A DNA stretch of 64,000 nt, taken from positions 1,674,001-1,738,000 of the forward strand of contig OY986971.1 in NCBI GenBank assembly GCA_963920575.1. Reading direction: 5' to 3'. Numbering within the stretch: the first letter of the stretch is position 1; each line of letters starts with the position of its first letter. The DNA comes from Narthecium ossifragum. Lineage: Eukaryota; Streptophyta; Magnoliopsida; Dioscoreales; Nartheciaceae. Shown here piece by piece: positions 24,325 through 37,100 of this stretch. The translations under genes were made by a program, and so were the position numbers. The notes beneath the pieces were generated by a model, which did no database searches, was not told where the DNA came from, and was given only the letters and a program-made list of their open reading frames with translations.

Positions 24325-25191
24325 TAACCGTTGCCCCTTAAAGAGGAGGTAGGTGGACGTAACCTCCGGAGACTTGACGTCAAACTTGGCTTTATTGATA
24401 GGTACCGGGTAAGCAAAGCAGCATCTGAGAGGATCACGGCGCAGTGCCATAGGGATCCGCAACCCATAGCTCACGCTGTTTTCCATCCACGTGGCATCTC
24501 ATCATTGGCTTCAACTGCCCGTACGACCCCCACGCCCACCTCCCGGACAGCACGGACCGCATGTGATCACGAGTCCCCCAAAAATAAACTGTCTGAACAC
24601 ACCTACCGTGCGCCTCAAATCCGTCCGTTTATACAGCGTTAATCCACATCTTAAAGCACTTGCAACGGTCGACTCGATGAGGGTATACAGGGTTTTATTG
24701 CTAACTCGCCGTCATCTCTCTCGACCTAATTTAATCAACAACGGCACTCTCCGTGCTCCCATTAATTCTGTCCGTTAGAACCCAAAATAGCATCATCTCG
24801 AGGCAATCTCAACGGTCTGATTTACAAGCGCGTAGGATTGGCATGATTACAGTTGTAGATTAAATTAGAACGGCGTCGGTCATCCCTTCCGCCCGGCATA
24901 AAGGAATTAAAAAGCTAACCGACGAGAAAAAGATAAGAGAAGGAGTCGGGAAAAAAATTGGATCAAAAGGTGGCGATCGACCACGAGAGAGAGAGGGGGC
25001 ATCGCTTCGAAGGCACGCCAAAAGCGAAAACCTAGAAAAGCCCAACCCTCTCTCTCTCTAAAGATTCTCTCTGTCTCTCTATCCAAGATCTCCGGCAATG
25101 CAGCTGCCATCCGAGCTCCAATGCCGGTGAGGTCACCATCCCTACGTAAGCCTAAGCGGCTTTTCTTTGTGGCAATCTTGGATTAGTGTGG
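24325..25191 (+). promoter_or_regulatory. Kinesin promoter region with MSA-like, G-box and TGACGTCA motifs
   Basis: Upstream of the kinesin start are three AACGG cores of the mitosis-specific activator type: TAACCGTT at 24325-24332 (reverse), GCAACGGTC at 24662-24670 and TCAACGGTC at 24809-24817. A perfect palindrome TGACGTCA lies at 24375-24382 and a CCACGTGG G-box at 24487-24494. A CT-rich stretch at 25049-25082 precedes the coding start. MSA cores bind MYB3R factors in G2/M genes. None matches the full consensus on both sides of the core, so function is inference. Confidence 0.45.
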
Positions 25192-28100
25192 ATGGCGGCG
25201 AGGGCAGTGGCGGCGAGGCCGCGGAAGCTGACTTCGGCAATGGCGGCGGGGGCGTCGCCTTCGTCGTCGACGACGTCGTCTTCGCGGATGGTGGCGGAGC
25301 CTTCGGCGGACGGGCAGAGCTCGCCGGCGTCGTCCTCGGCTCGGAGCAAGCCGCTGGGCTTGTATGCCGATGGGCTCGCGTTGGACGCTGAGGGGTCTAA
25401 GGAGAGCGTTACGGTCACCGTTCGGTTCCGGCCGCTCAGGTTTGGGTCGACTTGGTTGTAGTTTTCTAGTTTTTTTTGTTTTTTTGTGGAATATATTGCG
25501 ATGTGAGTGGTGTAATTCGTTTGGGTTCTTGGATGTGAATCTTGGAGTAGTCCGCGGGAAATTCGGCAAGGAGAGGAGGTGGCGTGGTATGCGGATGGCG
25601 ATACGATTGTGAGAAGTGAGCATAATCCGTCGCTGGGGTATGCTTATGGTACGTGGTATGTTTGGCAACTGTGTTTTGGTGAATTATGGATGGAAGTTTT
25701 CTTGATTTTGCTTTCTTTAATATATATTTGATTGTCTTTGATTGGGCACAGCGCTACATGTTTTGGTGAATTATGGATGGAGGTTTTCTTGATTTTTTTC
25801 TTTGATATATGTTTGATTGTCTTTGATTGGGCACAGCGCTACATGTTTGTTGTCCTGATCTTAGTTCTTGTTCTTTTCATTAATGAAAGGTTGAGTGTCA
25901 TTTCATTGTATTCGACTGTTACCAAACAAACAGCATTAATTTTTATGCTACTTAAGCTTTACTAAGGTACATTCCAGGATGTTTACGGGCATGTTTGGCG
26001 GCCGCGGAATACGCAATCTTCATCCGCTCGTTCTCATGTTTGGCAGCTGGAGCGGATTCTATTTTTCCGGAACGCGTGGAATCCGCCAAGCTGTGGATTC
26101 CATTTTTCCGGAATCGTGGGGTCCGCTCAAATCGAGCAGACACCGTGATGGAATCCGCTCCCGCGGGTTCCGCGGATACGATCCCTCCAACGTGCCCGTA
26201 TTGGATCATTTAAGAATTAGGAACTGTATCTAGCAGACCTAGCTCGGTTTAGTGACGGAGAATAGCCATCAACAGCAGCATGTACCCCTTTGGCTTATCC
26301 ATCTGTCCACAGAAAATTCGTCTACTGAAGGAAACATGTACTGAACACGGTCCAGGCTCTTTTGGACTTGACCAGCCCTTCATCGTTTACTCTAAATCCG
26401 TTTCCACAAGTGTTTGTAGGCAATGACGAGGTAAAAAAAGATTGGAAGAAATCATGCACTTTGATCTGGAGTATATCCAATTCATATCAATCAACAGGAT
26501 CACTTCATTAGGTGATGGTGGTTTCAACCTGCCTGGCGCCACCTGATCTTTTTTTTCTGGAAAGACTTATAGCAAGTGAAGAGGTAAAATTATGGTTACT
26601 TTAGAAGTGTAATCATTGATTTGCTGTCAATCCCTCAATCCATTCGTAGTCTTGTAAAGAATTACAATTATGGTTAACTGAGGATGGAACTCTGTCTTGA
26701 GCAGGCCTTATTTTTCAATGATTTTACAAGTTGTATTTGACCATAATTTTCAAGAGCTTAAGACAGTTCACAGTCATGGAACTAGGAATGATGCCTTTCC
26801 TCTAAACTGAATGTATATCGGAAGCTGCTTTCTTGTAGTAAGGCCTGTACTCCAAAGGTCGAGTATACACAAGATTCCTATGCGCGAATTTGATGTTTTT
26901 AAGAACTAGATCTGATTTATTGGACTGGATCAGTATACAGGATGTGGCAGAATAAAGCGACAGATTTTCACTACCTAGTTGCAATTTCTGTTTGCCTAAA
27001 AGGTACATGTCCCTTTATATTCCGGGTTAAGGGATTTTGTGGTTAACAAACCTGAAATAAGGGGTGGGGAAAAGTGGGAATAAATTTGTAATGATTATTT
27101 GGAATAAGAAAAAGTAGGGTGGTAGTAGTAGATGGAATGGGGATAAATGGGTAATGATTACTTGGGATAGGGAAAAAAGTGTTTGGGGATAAGTATGGGC
27201 TAAAAGGATATTGTAGGGTTTTGAAGGAAGGAAACATGAAAAGAAGGTTTTCTTTCTGTTTTTGCTTTGGATGAAACATCAGCTGGAGATTCTACCTGTC
27301 TACTGTCACGTCTTTCCAATCAAAACCTACTTGTTTGCCTAATTTATGTGCCTGCCTGCAGGCTGTCTTCTGTCTTTCCTAGTTCACAGGGGATACACAT
27401 GAATGAACCTGCGAATTCTGATCCAATCTATTATGACCGGCTGTTCTGGTTTTTGAAACATCATCAAGGGCTCAAAATGATGAGATTTCCAAAATATAGC
27501 ATGTTTGCACTTTGTACAGAATAGTTTCGTTGTTGGGCACATGAATACATGATATAGACAATGAACCTATGCATGAATTTGAAAAGAATAAAGTTTTTAT
27601 GGTAGAATCATTGCTCATTCGTATTTTGCGTATGCATTCTGGATGACATCTGCAACATAAAATGTGTGCCATCATTTGTAATGACCAATTGAATATATAT
27701 GCATCTCCTAGAAGAATACGGTTCTTGACTGACTGCTTATTGTGTGGTATTGTGTGGTGCCCCTTGTTCAGATCGTGTTTTTGGACCAACAACTACAACA
27801 CGCCATGTGTATGATGTGGCAGCTCAGCATGTTGTTGGGGGAGCTATGGAGGGCGTAAATGGTAAGAAATTTAATTATCCTATTAGATGTCCTTGTTTGA
27901 CAGCTCGTTTTTGATAGAGATTCCAAGAAAACAAGTAAACAATTGCTTCTATTAGATGTCCCAGACTAATTAGTTCATTTTTTTAATAAACTTTCCTTGC
28001 TATTCTTCCTACAAAAATTGAAGGGATGATATGGGTGGTTGATGGCTTTTTTTATTCTAGTCATGCAAGTATCCATTTTGAGAGAGACAACAAATGTGTA

Positions 28101-31100
28101 TATGAATATTCATAGGTTAAGTGATGGACCTTTTCCTATTAATTTGTCAAGCAAGCTAACATAATGTTTTGACAGATCAAAACCCCATTTAACTTGATGT
28201 GGGAACCAGATAGGAGAAGTAGGAAATTTGAGATAGCACAACTTCAAGATAATAAGGCTTTTCTCCTCCAAGGAATCAGCCAAGTTGGAGAGAGGACACT
28301 CTTCTTCCACAAGGAATCCACCAAAGGAATAAGAGTAAACACTAGAAGAACTCCTTCTCCAAGATAAAGTAGTAGACCAAAATCAAAATCAGCTCTCTTC
28401 ATTTATAAGGGAAATGAGTACATGGAGATTAATACTTGCAAGCTCAACTTACTTGGTCCTCTAGTAACTCTCAATGCACACTTTTAAAGTATGACAAAAC
28501 AAGTTATTAGGCTTCTAGTAACTCTCAATCTACACTTTCCAAGTATGACAACACAACTTACTAATAACTAGTCAAGTCAAATACGACGGCTAAAGTAAAA
28601 AATAACGGTTATTACTCATGCATATAAAAAGTAGGTGACTAGGATGGATGACTAGGACCACATGTAGATGCATGTTCTCATCATAACTTGTCTTTCATTT
28701 CTTCTCTCAAACACCCATTGTTTGATCTGGCAAACTACATTCTCTACATGTGCTGTTGCACTGACAAAGTTTGGTATAAATTCGTCTCATGCTTGTTGTC
28801 TGGGAAATCCACAATATAAAGCAAGAAACCTACAATAAGTTTCATGTCATTGTAAAGATGGCATTGTGATGTCATGGCATGCAGGACAAATAGACAAGGG
28901 GTTTTGGAAGCTAATTACTGCTCTATAAATTATTTTATGAAGTGCTGACAAATATACACTTCATTCATTACTGACATCTTCTTGAAGCATGAAGTTGTGT
29001 TTGTTTCAAAAAAAATTATTTTGTTCCTGGCAGGAACAATTTTCGCTTATGGAGTTACCAGCAGTGGGAAGACTCATACTATGCATGTGAGTTTCAAAAT
29101 ATTGAAGTTTTAGTGTTCTTTAAGATATGCTTTCAAATGTAATAAGCACAAAAGTACTATATAATTGTTGCTTTCTTAATTCTTATAAATGTTAATTTGT
29201 GTTCTCTGCCTCGGTTTGCAATTCATACTGTATCATCATGCTATCTGTCTAAAAGATAGCTTGTCAATATATGTTTGAGGTTTGTTTTTTTGGCAAGTTC
29301 GCCTATGTGAACAATCTAACTATTGTGAGGCAACACACCTCCCCACCATTCTGCCTATAGCTAACAAATATGCTATACAAAACCAGCTCCATCATGATTA
29401 TTACCATCAAAATGGTATTTGTTATCCTGACGTTCGAGACGACCAGATTGTTGCTGTGCTTTGCCTATCGACTCATGGATATTTCATGATATTGATACTC
29501 TGGAAAGAAAAATGTTCGAGTTGGAGCATCCTTCTGTCCTTTATACTTGATACCAAGGATTTCTATACCGGGCGGCACATGTCCGTGCCAGCCGGTATGT
29601 ACTGGATTGGCAGCTAGCCGGGATAGAAAACCCCCCCGAATCGGTATCGGGGGGTGCCGGAGTAGTGCCGGGCGATACATAAGGTATCACCCGGTACTGA
29701 CCCGATATGGGGGGGGGGTGCCGGAGTTGTGCCGGAGGAGAGAGAGGACCAGAGGAAGAGGGAGGAGAGAAAGAGAGAGGGGAGGGGGGAAAGAGGAGAG
29801 AAACAGAGGAGCCGGAGGAGAGAGAGGAACAGAGGAAGAGGGAGGAGCGAGAGGGGAGGAGAGAAAGAGAGGGGAGGAGCCGGAGCAGAGGGGGGGCTGG
29901 AGCCGGCAGGAGGACGAGGCGGAGAAGAGGAGGAGACGGAGGCGGAGGGGAGGAGGAGCCCGAGGCGGAGGCGGAGGTGGAGGGGAGAGGAGCCCGAGGA
30001 GGAGCCCGAGGCGGAGGAGAGGAGGAGCCGCGAACGCGATCTGGAGGGGAGGGGTCGGAGGCGGAGGAGAGGAGGAACCGCGTGGGGAGGAGGAGGTGAG
30101 GAGTGAAAGAGTGTTGTTGGAGAAAAAAAGAGAAGGAGAGGGGAGAGCAGTGGTCACGTGGGGGGAAAAGTAAAAGAAAAGGGAAGAGAGAGAGAGAGAG
30201 GAGGGGTGACTCGTGAATTTGTGGGCAGCATGCAGAGCAAGATAAGGAGAGAAATGAAATAGAAGAAGTTGGTCGGGTAGTCAGCAAGTCAGAGGAGGAG
30301 AGAGAAGGGGGTGAGTGAGTGCAACAAGTCAGAGAAGGAGAAAGAGGGGGTGACTGAGTCCCGACAAGCTAAAAATAAAAATCAGTATGTTATTTATCAT
30401 TATTTTTTATTTATCAATGATATGCCTCATATAAATGTTATTTATTATTATTATTTATTTAATGATGATTATTAGTAACATTTTTTATTTAATAATGATT
30501 GTTTTTAGCATTCTTTTTTATCTAATAATGGTAACTTTCCAATAATTAAATGTATCATATGAAAATTTAAAATTTTATGTTAATAATCATTTTAGTTATT
30601 ATATTACTTTCTGATGCTATTTAGTTTTTTTTATGACTTATTCATGTTGATTTTTACGTTAATTGCTGATGCTATTTTCTATGTTAATTACTTAGGATAA
30701 TTTTCATATTAATTGATAAATATTGTATTTTACATCAAAATTAATTCAAATTGGTGGGCAAATGAGAAAACTAGTATTTGTCCATATCTGAAGGTGTTAA
30801 AAAAAAGTTTGAAATTTTCATGAATTTTATGTTGGAATGCTATCTGTTTTTGAGTTCTACTAGAAACATTTATCTTAGACCATCGAATGACAAATTATGA
30901 TTAGTCTGAAAAAGAGCTTGGTGTGTACTCATATAAGAGATGTATTGAGCCGTTGATTATGTATTATGTATTGTATTATACTACTTTGATATGTTTTCAC
31001 TCTGTGCAAATATAATTGATTATATTTGGCCAATTAGAGATGTTGAAAACGAGTGAATTTCACTCATCTGGACCGGCACAGGGGCGTACCGGTCCGGCAC

Positions 31101-34100
31101 GGCGCGTGCCACCGGCATGGCAATCCTTGCTTGATACTAACTTCATATAGCTACTAACTTCATATAGCAATACCTCTCTGTCTCAGTTATTGATTGCAAT
31201 TTTTTTTTTACTTTTATTGACGGAATAACATGAATAATCATTGTTCACACGCTAATGGTGTGTATATTGCAGGGAGACCAAAGATCCCCTGGTATTATAC
31301 CTTTGGCTGTAAAAGATGCATTTAGTATAATACAAGAGGTAGTTTGCAGTCTACTCCATGTTTACTATCAGCACATTGACTTAAGCAAATAGCTATTTTA
31401 TGTTGGATTTCATTTGGTTCAGACCCCGAACAGGGAGTTTCTCCTTCGTGTCTCATATTTGGAGATCTACAATGAGGTTTGTTTTTTCTTGTCAAACTTA
31501 TATTGTTTAGTAGGAATGAAGTAATAGCATTTTCTTTAGTTCTAGATACAATATTATACAATGGTTGGTTAATCTAGATCCTTGATCAGGCCTACTAAAC
31601 TGAAGCTTTAAATTATTAGCCACAGCTTAGCTTGTGCTTTCTTCAAGCAGTTTTCACTCTATTATTTATCAATTACAGGTTGTTAATGACTTGCTAAATC
31701 CAGCTGGACAGAATCTGAGAGTCAGGGAAGATCTTCAGGTCTGAAACTTTGTTTATGTAGAAGCATTTGTATATCAGATCTGCTTTTGCATTTCTTCACG
31801 TTTTTGATGGCTTAATCTATTTAAGACTAAAGCCAAAGATGAAATAGTTCAGAGAATCCTCAAAATATTCTGTGCTTACAACACTAAAAACTGGATATTA
31901 GCAGCCAGTAGTTACCACAGTGTGCTTAGATCCATCTTACTATGTTTTTTCTAATTGCAAAATATGTACTCTTTTTCTTGAGTCATATGCTTGTGATCTG
32001 TGATTAATGTTTACATTGTAATACTGGTGTTGAAATTGCCCTATTCTTTAAATGGTATCTTACACTTTGGAGTCTGGTCTGTTATGGATTTGCTGCTAGC
32101 ATACTGTCCATGCACTAATCAGGATACTTTATAGGGTTTTTTACATATATATCATCAAAAAAATTGAAAATACGTATTTACCCCTATATTCTTCATATTT
32201 TCATATATATCCCTCAAAAGTTTAAGTGATCACATATATACCCCTCGGGTTACCTGCCGTGGAATCAAATAGGAATATTCCCTAACGCCGTTAACGGCGT
32301 GGTGTCAAATTACCTTTTTTTCCCCTGATACTGTTCATCATCCCCGCCATCATCTCCGGCGACCTTCGTCGGAGAAGATCCAAAAATGCCACGAAAATGT
32401 CCAAAAATACATGGAAAAATCTGAAATCAACAAGGAACCTTATTTACATCAAGAAGAAGAAAAAAATCGACGATTATCCAACGCTATAGTCGCTGGAAAA
32501 AGGGGACGGCGTCGTCCCCGACGTCGTCTCCGGCGACCTTTGCCGGAGAAGACCCAAAAAATGTCACGAAAAATGCCCAAAAATACATGAAAAAACCTGG
32601 AATCAATAAGTAAGCTTATCTACACCAAGAAGAAGAAAACAAATCAACAATTACCACTCAAATCTCGAAAAAATCCGGCGAAAACCCTTTTTTTTCTTCT
32701 ATGTTTTTGTCCGTTTCTTTCTCTCTCAAACTCCTCCTTCTAATAGCTTCTAGTGAGAAATAGTGGGGGAGAAGAAGGGGATAAGAAGGGGAAGGAGATC
32801 AGTAAACTTGACCGGCATTTGGCCACAAAATGCCCTATGTCGGCGGTGAAAACTGAGAATTTGCAAAAAAAAAACCCTAAAAAACCCATAGTTACACGAA
32901 AATCCCCATAAATTTACAAAAAGCCCCCTAAAATATGATTTAACCATGTTTAAGTTACTTAACCTCACGGGAGTTGATGGAAGGGTATATATGTGATCAC
33001 TTAAACTTTTGAGGGGCATATATGAAAAATGTAGGGGTAAATACGTATTTTCAATTTTTTTTGAGGATATATATGTAAAAAACCCTACTTTATAACTTTC
33101 AATGCTAAATAGTGGGGGAAGACTATATTATCAATGACTTGTGGGCAGAGTCAAACAATAATCCGCTGAATTATACTACTTTGGTGTATGTTGTGTTGTC
33201 ATGTATTTAGCATCTGCCCAGGTTATGGCTCTTGTAGTTTTCTTACTTCAGCTCTAAAGTTGATAACAACGCTTTTCTCTTGTGGTGACTGGCATTATCG
33301 GTTTGTATAGACGCTTATATTTCTGCTAATTGGTTTACTTTGGTATGACAGGGGACCTTTGTTGAGGGTATCAAAGAAGAAGTTGTGTTATCTCCTGCTC
33401 ATGCTTTGTCCCTTATTGCAGCCGGAGAAGGTAAGCTTTCACCCTGTCACTTTTGGCTGTCGGCCTGGATTCTTTTAAAAAGATGTGTCTGTGAGTACTG
33501 GTTTGAATGTTGTGGTATCACTGCTTACGTACAATAGATGTAAGTTAAAACAGATGTGTCTGTAACTTATGTACAGTAGATGTAAGTTAAAACAGATGTA
33601 TTTAACATTTGTCTGTCTGGATTCCTTTAAAACAGACGTGTCTGTGACTTACACTCCGCATGATTTGTTTCTAAGTTACTGTACCTTTGGAACATGTTTG
33701 TTTTCTAATAGCAGAGTGTTCTTCTGCAAATTTCCACCTGATGGAAGTTTCATATAATTGGATATTTATTCTTGTTGATCCTGCTTAGCTTCAACGTGCT
33801 ATTGAAACAAAACAGCGCATTAATTATTGGCAAAACTTTGGCTTTTTCTCTATTGATCATTGCTTTCTTGCTAACATGATAATGGTTTTTCAAAAACTTG
33901 AAGATCATAAAAGAGAATTAGCAATATTCTCCAAGGAAACGCTCTCCTTTGAAGCATTAAGAGTTGACTGATTTTATAGACTAGGAATGTTATGTTTTGG
34001 TGGAGCAAAAAGGAGAGGGGGTGTGTTCTTAATAAGAGCACAGTATCCTCAGGAAGTATGTTATTGGTAATTTAAGTGGGCAATGATTAACTCATTTTTG

Positions 34101-37100
34101 TGTTACAGCTAAATAGAAACACGTTTGCCCTTTTTAGAGAAAGGGGTTTAAGCATGTGCTGTAATCTCATGCAGGAAATACTTCAAGGAAGTTTTACCTC
34201 TGTTTAATTTAGATGCAACCATTCTCATGAATGATGAAATCTCTACATCCTTTTTTCCAACAATTACATTGCCATGAGCGCATGTCGTGCTGACCTTTGG
34301 TCAGCATGACAAGTACCTACACTGGCTGTGCTGATGGCAGGGAGGGTGAGAGAGGCATCTAATTTAGGGTCGAGTGAGGACTGGATGAGGCCGGAGAAGT
34401 TCCTTTGACGCCGGAGAAGAGGAGATGCTGAAGGAGAGGAGATGAGTGAGTGCTGCTTTAAAATAGGGTTACAAGCCGATGAGGGTTTCTGGGCGTATCA
34501 AATGCAGTTATTAATGTGTCTCGCCCAGAAAAAATGTCGGACCTGATAAGTTGGATAAAAGCTGTGATATTATGCTTGAGCCAGTTGGTACCAAGCCAAG
34601 CCGCCTGGCTCGAGTCGGTGCCGAGCGGCACTTATGGTTTATTTTTTATAGAGCCCTGTCCGGGCTTGAAAGCCGAGCTAGTTCCCCACTGGCTCGATAT
34701 TTGCCTGCTAGCTAAGTCTGAGCAGATCAGCATAGTAATTCTTGCTTTTTTAGTTTATCTCAGGAAAGATTGCTGCTAAAGAAACATGACCTTTATTGAT
34801 AGATAGAGGATGACAGAATGTAGCTCTCAATAAGTGTTCATGGAAAAGGTTTATTGGTCATAGTGAGAAGTTACGGATGACCCATCTACAGCACTAGAAT
34901 CATCAAGTATCCTTACCAACATGACATAATCAAAGAACCAACTCCCACTTTAGTTTGCAAGATTTTTGGCTTCCATTTTCTTTGGTGCATGGGAGACACA
35001 TTGGATAGATATGTATTTTTAGCATTGGTTATGTGTGAATGCAGTTGAATCATGTAACGTGCAACTCTTTATTTATAAAGTGCTATTCTCGTGGTAAATG
35101 ATGGTTCTTTATGTATGTAAGGTACCTCATCTTTATCTTTGGTGCAAAAGTAAGTCTTTGTTGTGTTTTCAACAAATTTAAACAAGCGATTGACAAACTT
35201 CTGATTTTTGTCAAGATGGCCTTGTAATTTGCAGACAATGTTATAACATTAATGGTTAGCGTTGTAATAACTGGCCAGTTATTGCCTATATTCCTGCTTG
35301 AGTGCATGTATGTTTGTTTCATTGTGTTATGCCCTCTATATTGTGCTGACTGTCTTTGACCTTTAACTTGATTGCAGAGCATCGACATGTGGGATCTACT
35401 AATTTCAATTTGCTAAGCAGCAGGAGCCATACCATATTCACATTGGTACATTATCTTCACTATCATCAATAGTGAAATGAGATGGTAATAAAAGAGAGTA
35501 AAAACGTTGCTTCAGAGTTTGAGCTGGAAATTAAAAAAAAATACTATTTCTGCGCTAGTGTGCTTTTGTAGCTTTGCACTCCTATATTTCACGATGTTTT
35601 GCGGACCTGAATGTTTCATCATGATATTTGACTTGGTTCCTTGCTGCATTCACATAGACTACACATACAGAACAATCAGTTAAGCATGAGCAAGGAGCAT
35701 TTTTTGGGTTATTGCATTTGTAGATCCTCATATATTAGGGCTTTTCCTGCATAGCATCAAGATAATCTCACAACTAGTGGTCTTCTTGGCTTTTTTTTGT
35801 ATGCTCCATTCCTGCCCAAGGTCATCTGGTTCGAGCATTAGCTGATATACTTAGCTTAGGGCATATCCTGTGATGGCCCAGGTCCACACAGTGTGATATT
35901 GTCCCCTTTGGGCCCTTCAGCCCGCACGGTCTTGTACAAAAGGCCTCACACTGTGAAAAGGCAATTCAAGCCTTATAAGCCACCCAGGATCTTTCTCTCC
36001 ATCACATGCGGGACTAAAGAATCCCACCAAATCAGTTCATTTCTTAGCCATCAGATTTTCTGCATCTATGGAGAGTAGGACAAGCTTATATATTTAAGAG
36101 ATATTGACGTCACATACCAATAGTCATTGTATCCGATCAAGATCCACAATTCACAAGACATTTTTGCAACTGCTTGCTTGTAGGAGGCCATGGGGACCAA
36201 AGTGAATTTTAGTGTAGCATTCCATCCACTCAGATGGTCAGTTTGAGAGGACTATTCAAACCTTGGAGGATATGTTGCGAGCATATGTATTACAATTGGG
36301 ATGAGGACTTACGACTAATATAGTTCGCATATAATAATAGTTACCCTGCAAGCATTGACATGGCTCCATATGAGGCATTGTACGGACGACCTTGCAGATC
36401 TTCTAGGATAAGGTTGGTGGCCTCCTGCAAGCAGTTCCAGAAATTCAATTTAGTCCCTCTAGCTTCTTGGGCTGATACATATCCTCCGAGTCAATCTCGT
36501 TACATTCTTTTCCTGGTGCCTTTTCATACTTGTGCTCCATACCAAGTCTACTTAGTCAGGAAATTTTTTTGTTGATGAATTGAACTTATTGCTCCGCAGC
36601 ATTATCAGCTCACTGAAAATAGATGGCTGAGGGCTAAACCTAGGATTCTTTGCATAACTTTGCTTTGCCAATGTAATTCCTCTCATGATTCTGCCATTAC
36701 CTTTCATTCTAATTATATATTTGTATTCTTGTTCTCCATCCTACATTTGGGCAGACAATAGAGAGTAGTCCCTGTGGTGGGTCACGCGATGGTGAAGCTG
36801 TTAACTTTTCTCAGCTTGTAAGTTTTGTTCCGTCTTTCATTTAGCTAATTCTAGTGGCTTAGATCTAAGTACTTCTTTTGCTTTACCTAGTTCTGATGGC
36901 AGAAACTCTTCGTTGCTCCTTAGATCTTGCAATGATGATACTTGTGACATCCTTTGCATGCTGCCTTCTTCTATACATTTTCACATTGAAGAATGTATCT
37001 TAATTGTGTGCTTATGTATTGCTATTTTACTTATACTTGCAGAACCTCATCGATCTGGCAGGTTCAGAGAGCTCAAAGGCAGAAACGACTGGAATGCGAA

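Noticed and set aside
29541..30287. Long overlapping ORFs on both strands (up to 248 aa)
   Set aside because: They come from a GA-rich tract inside a hAT-like element. Products are Arg/Glu/Gly or Ser/Pro/Leu low-complexity in all frames.
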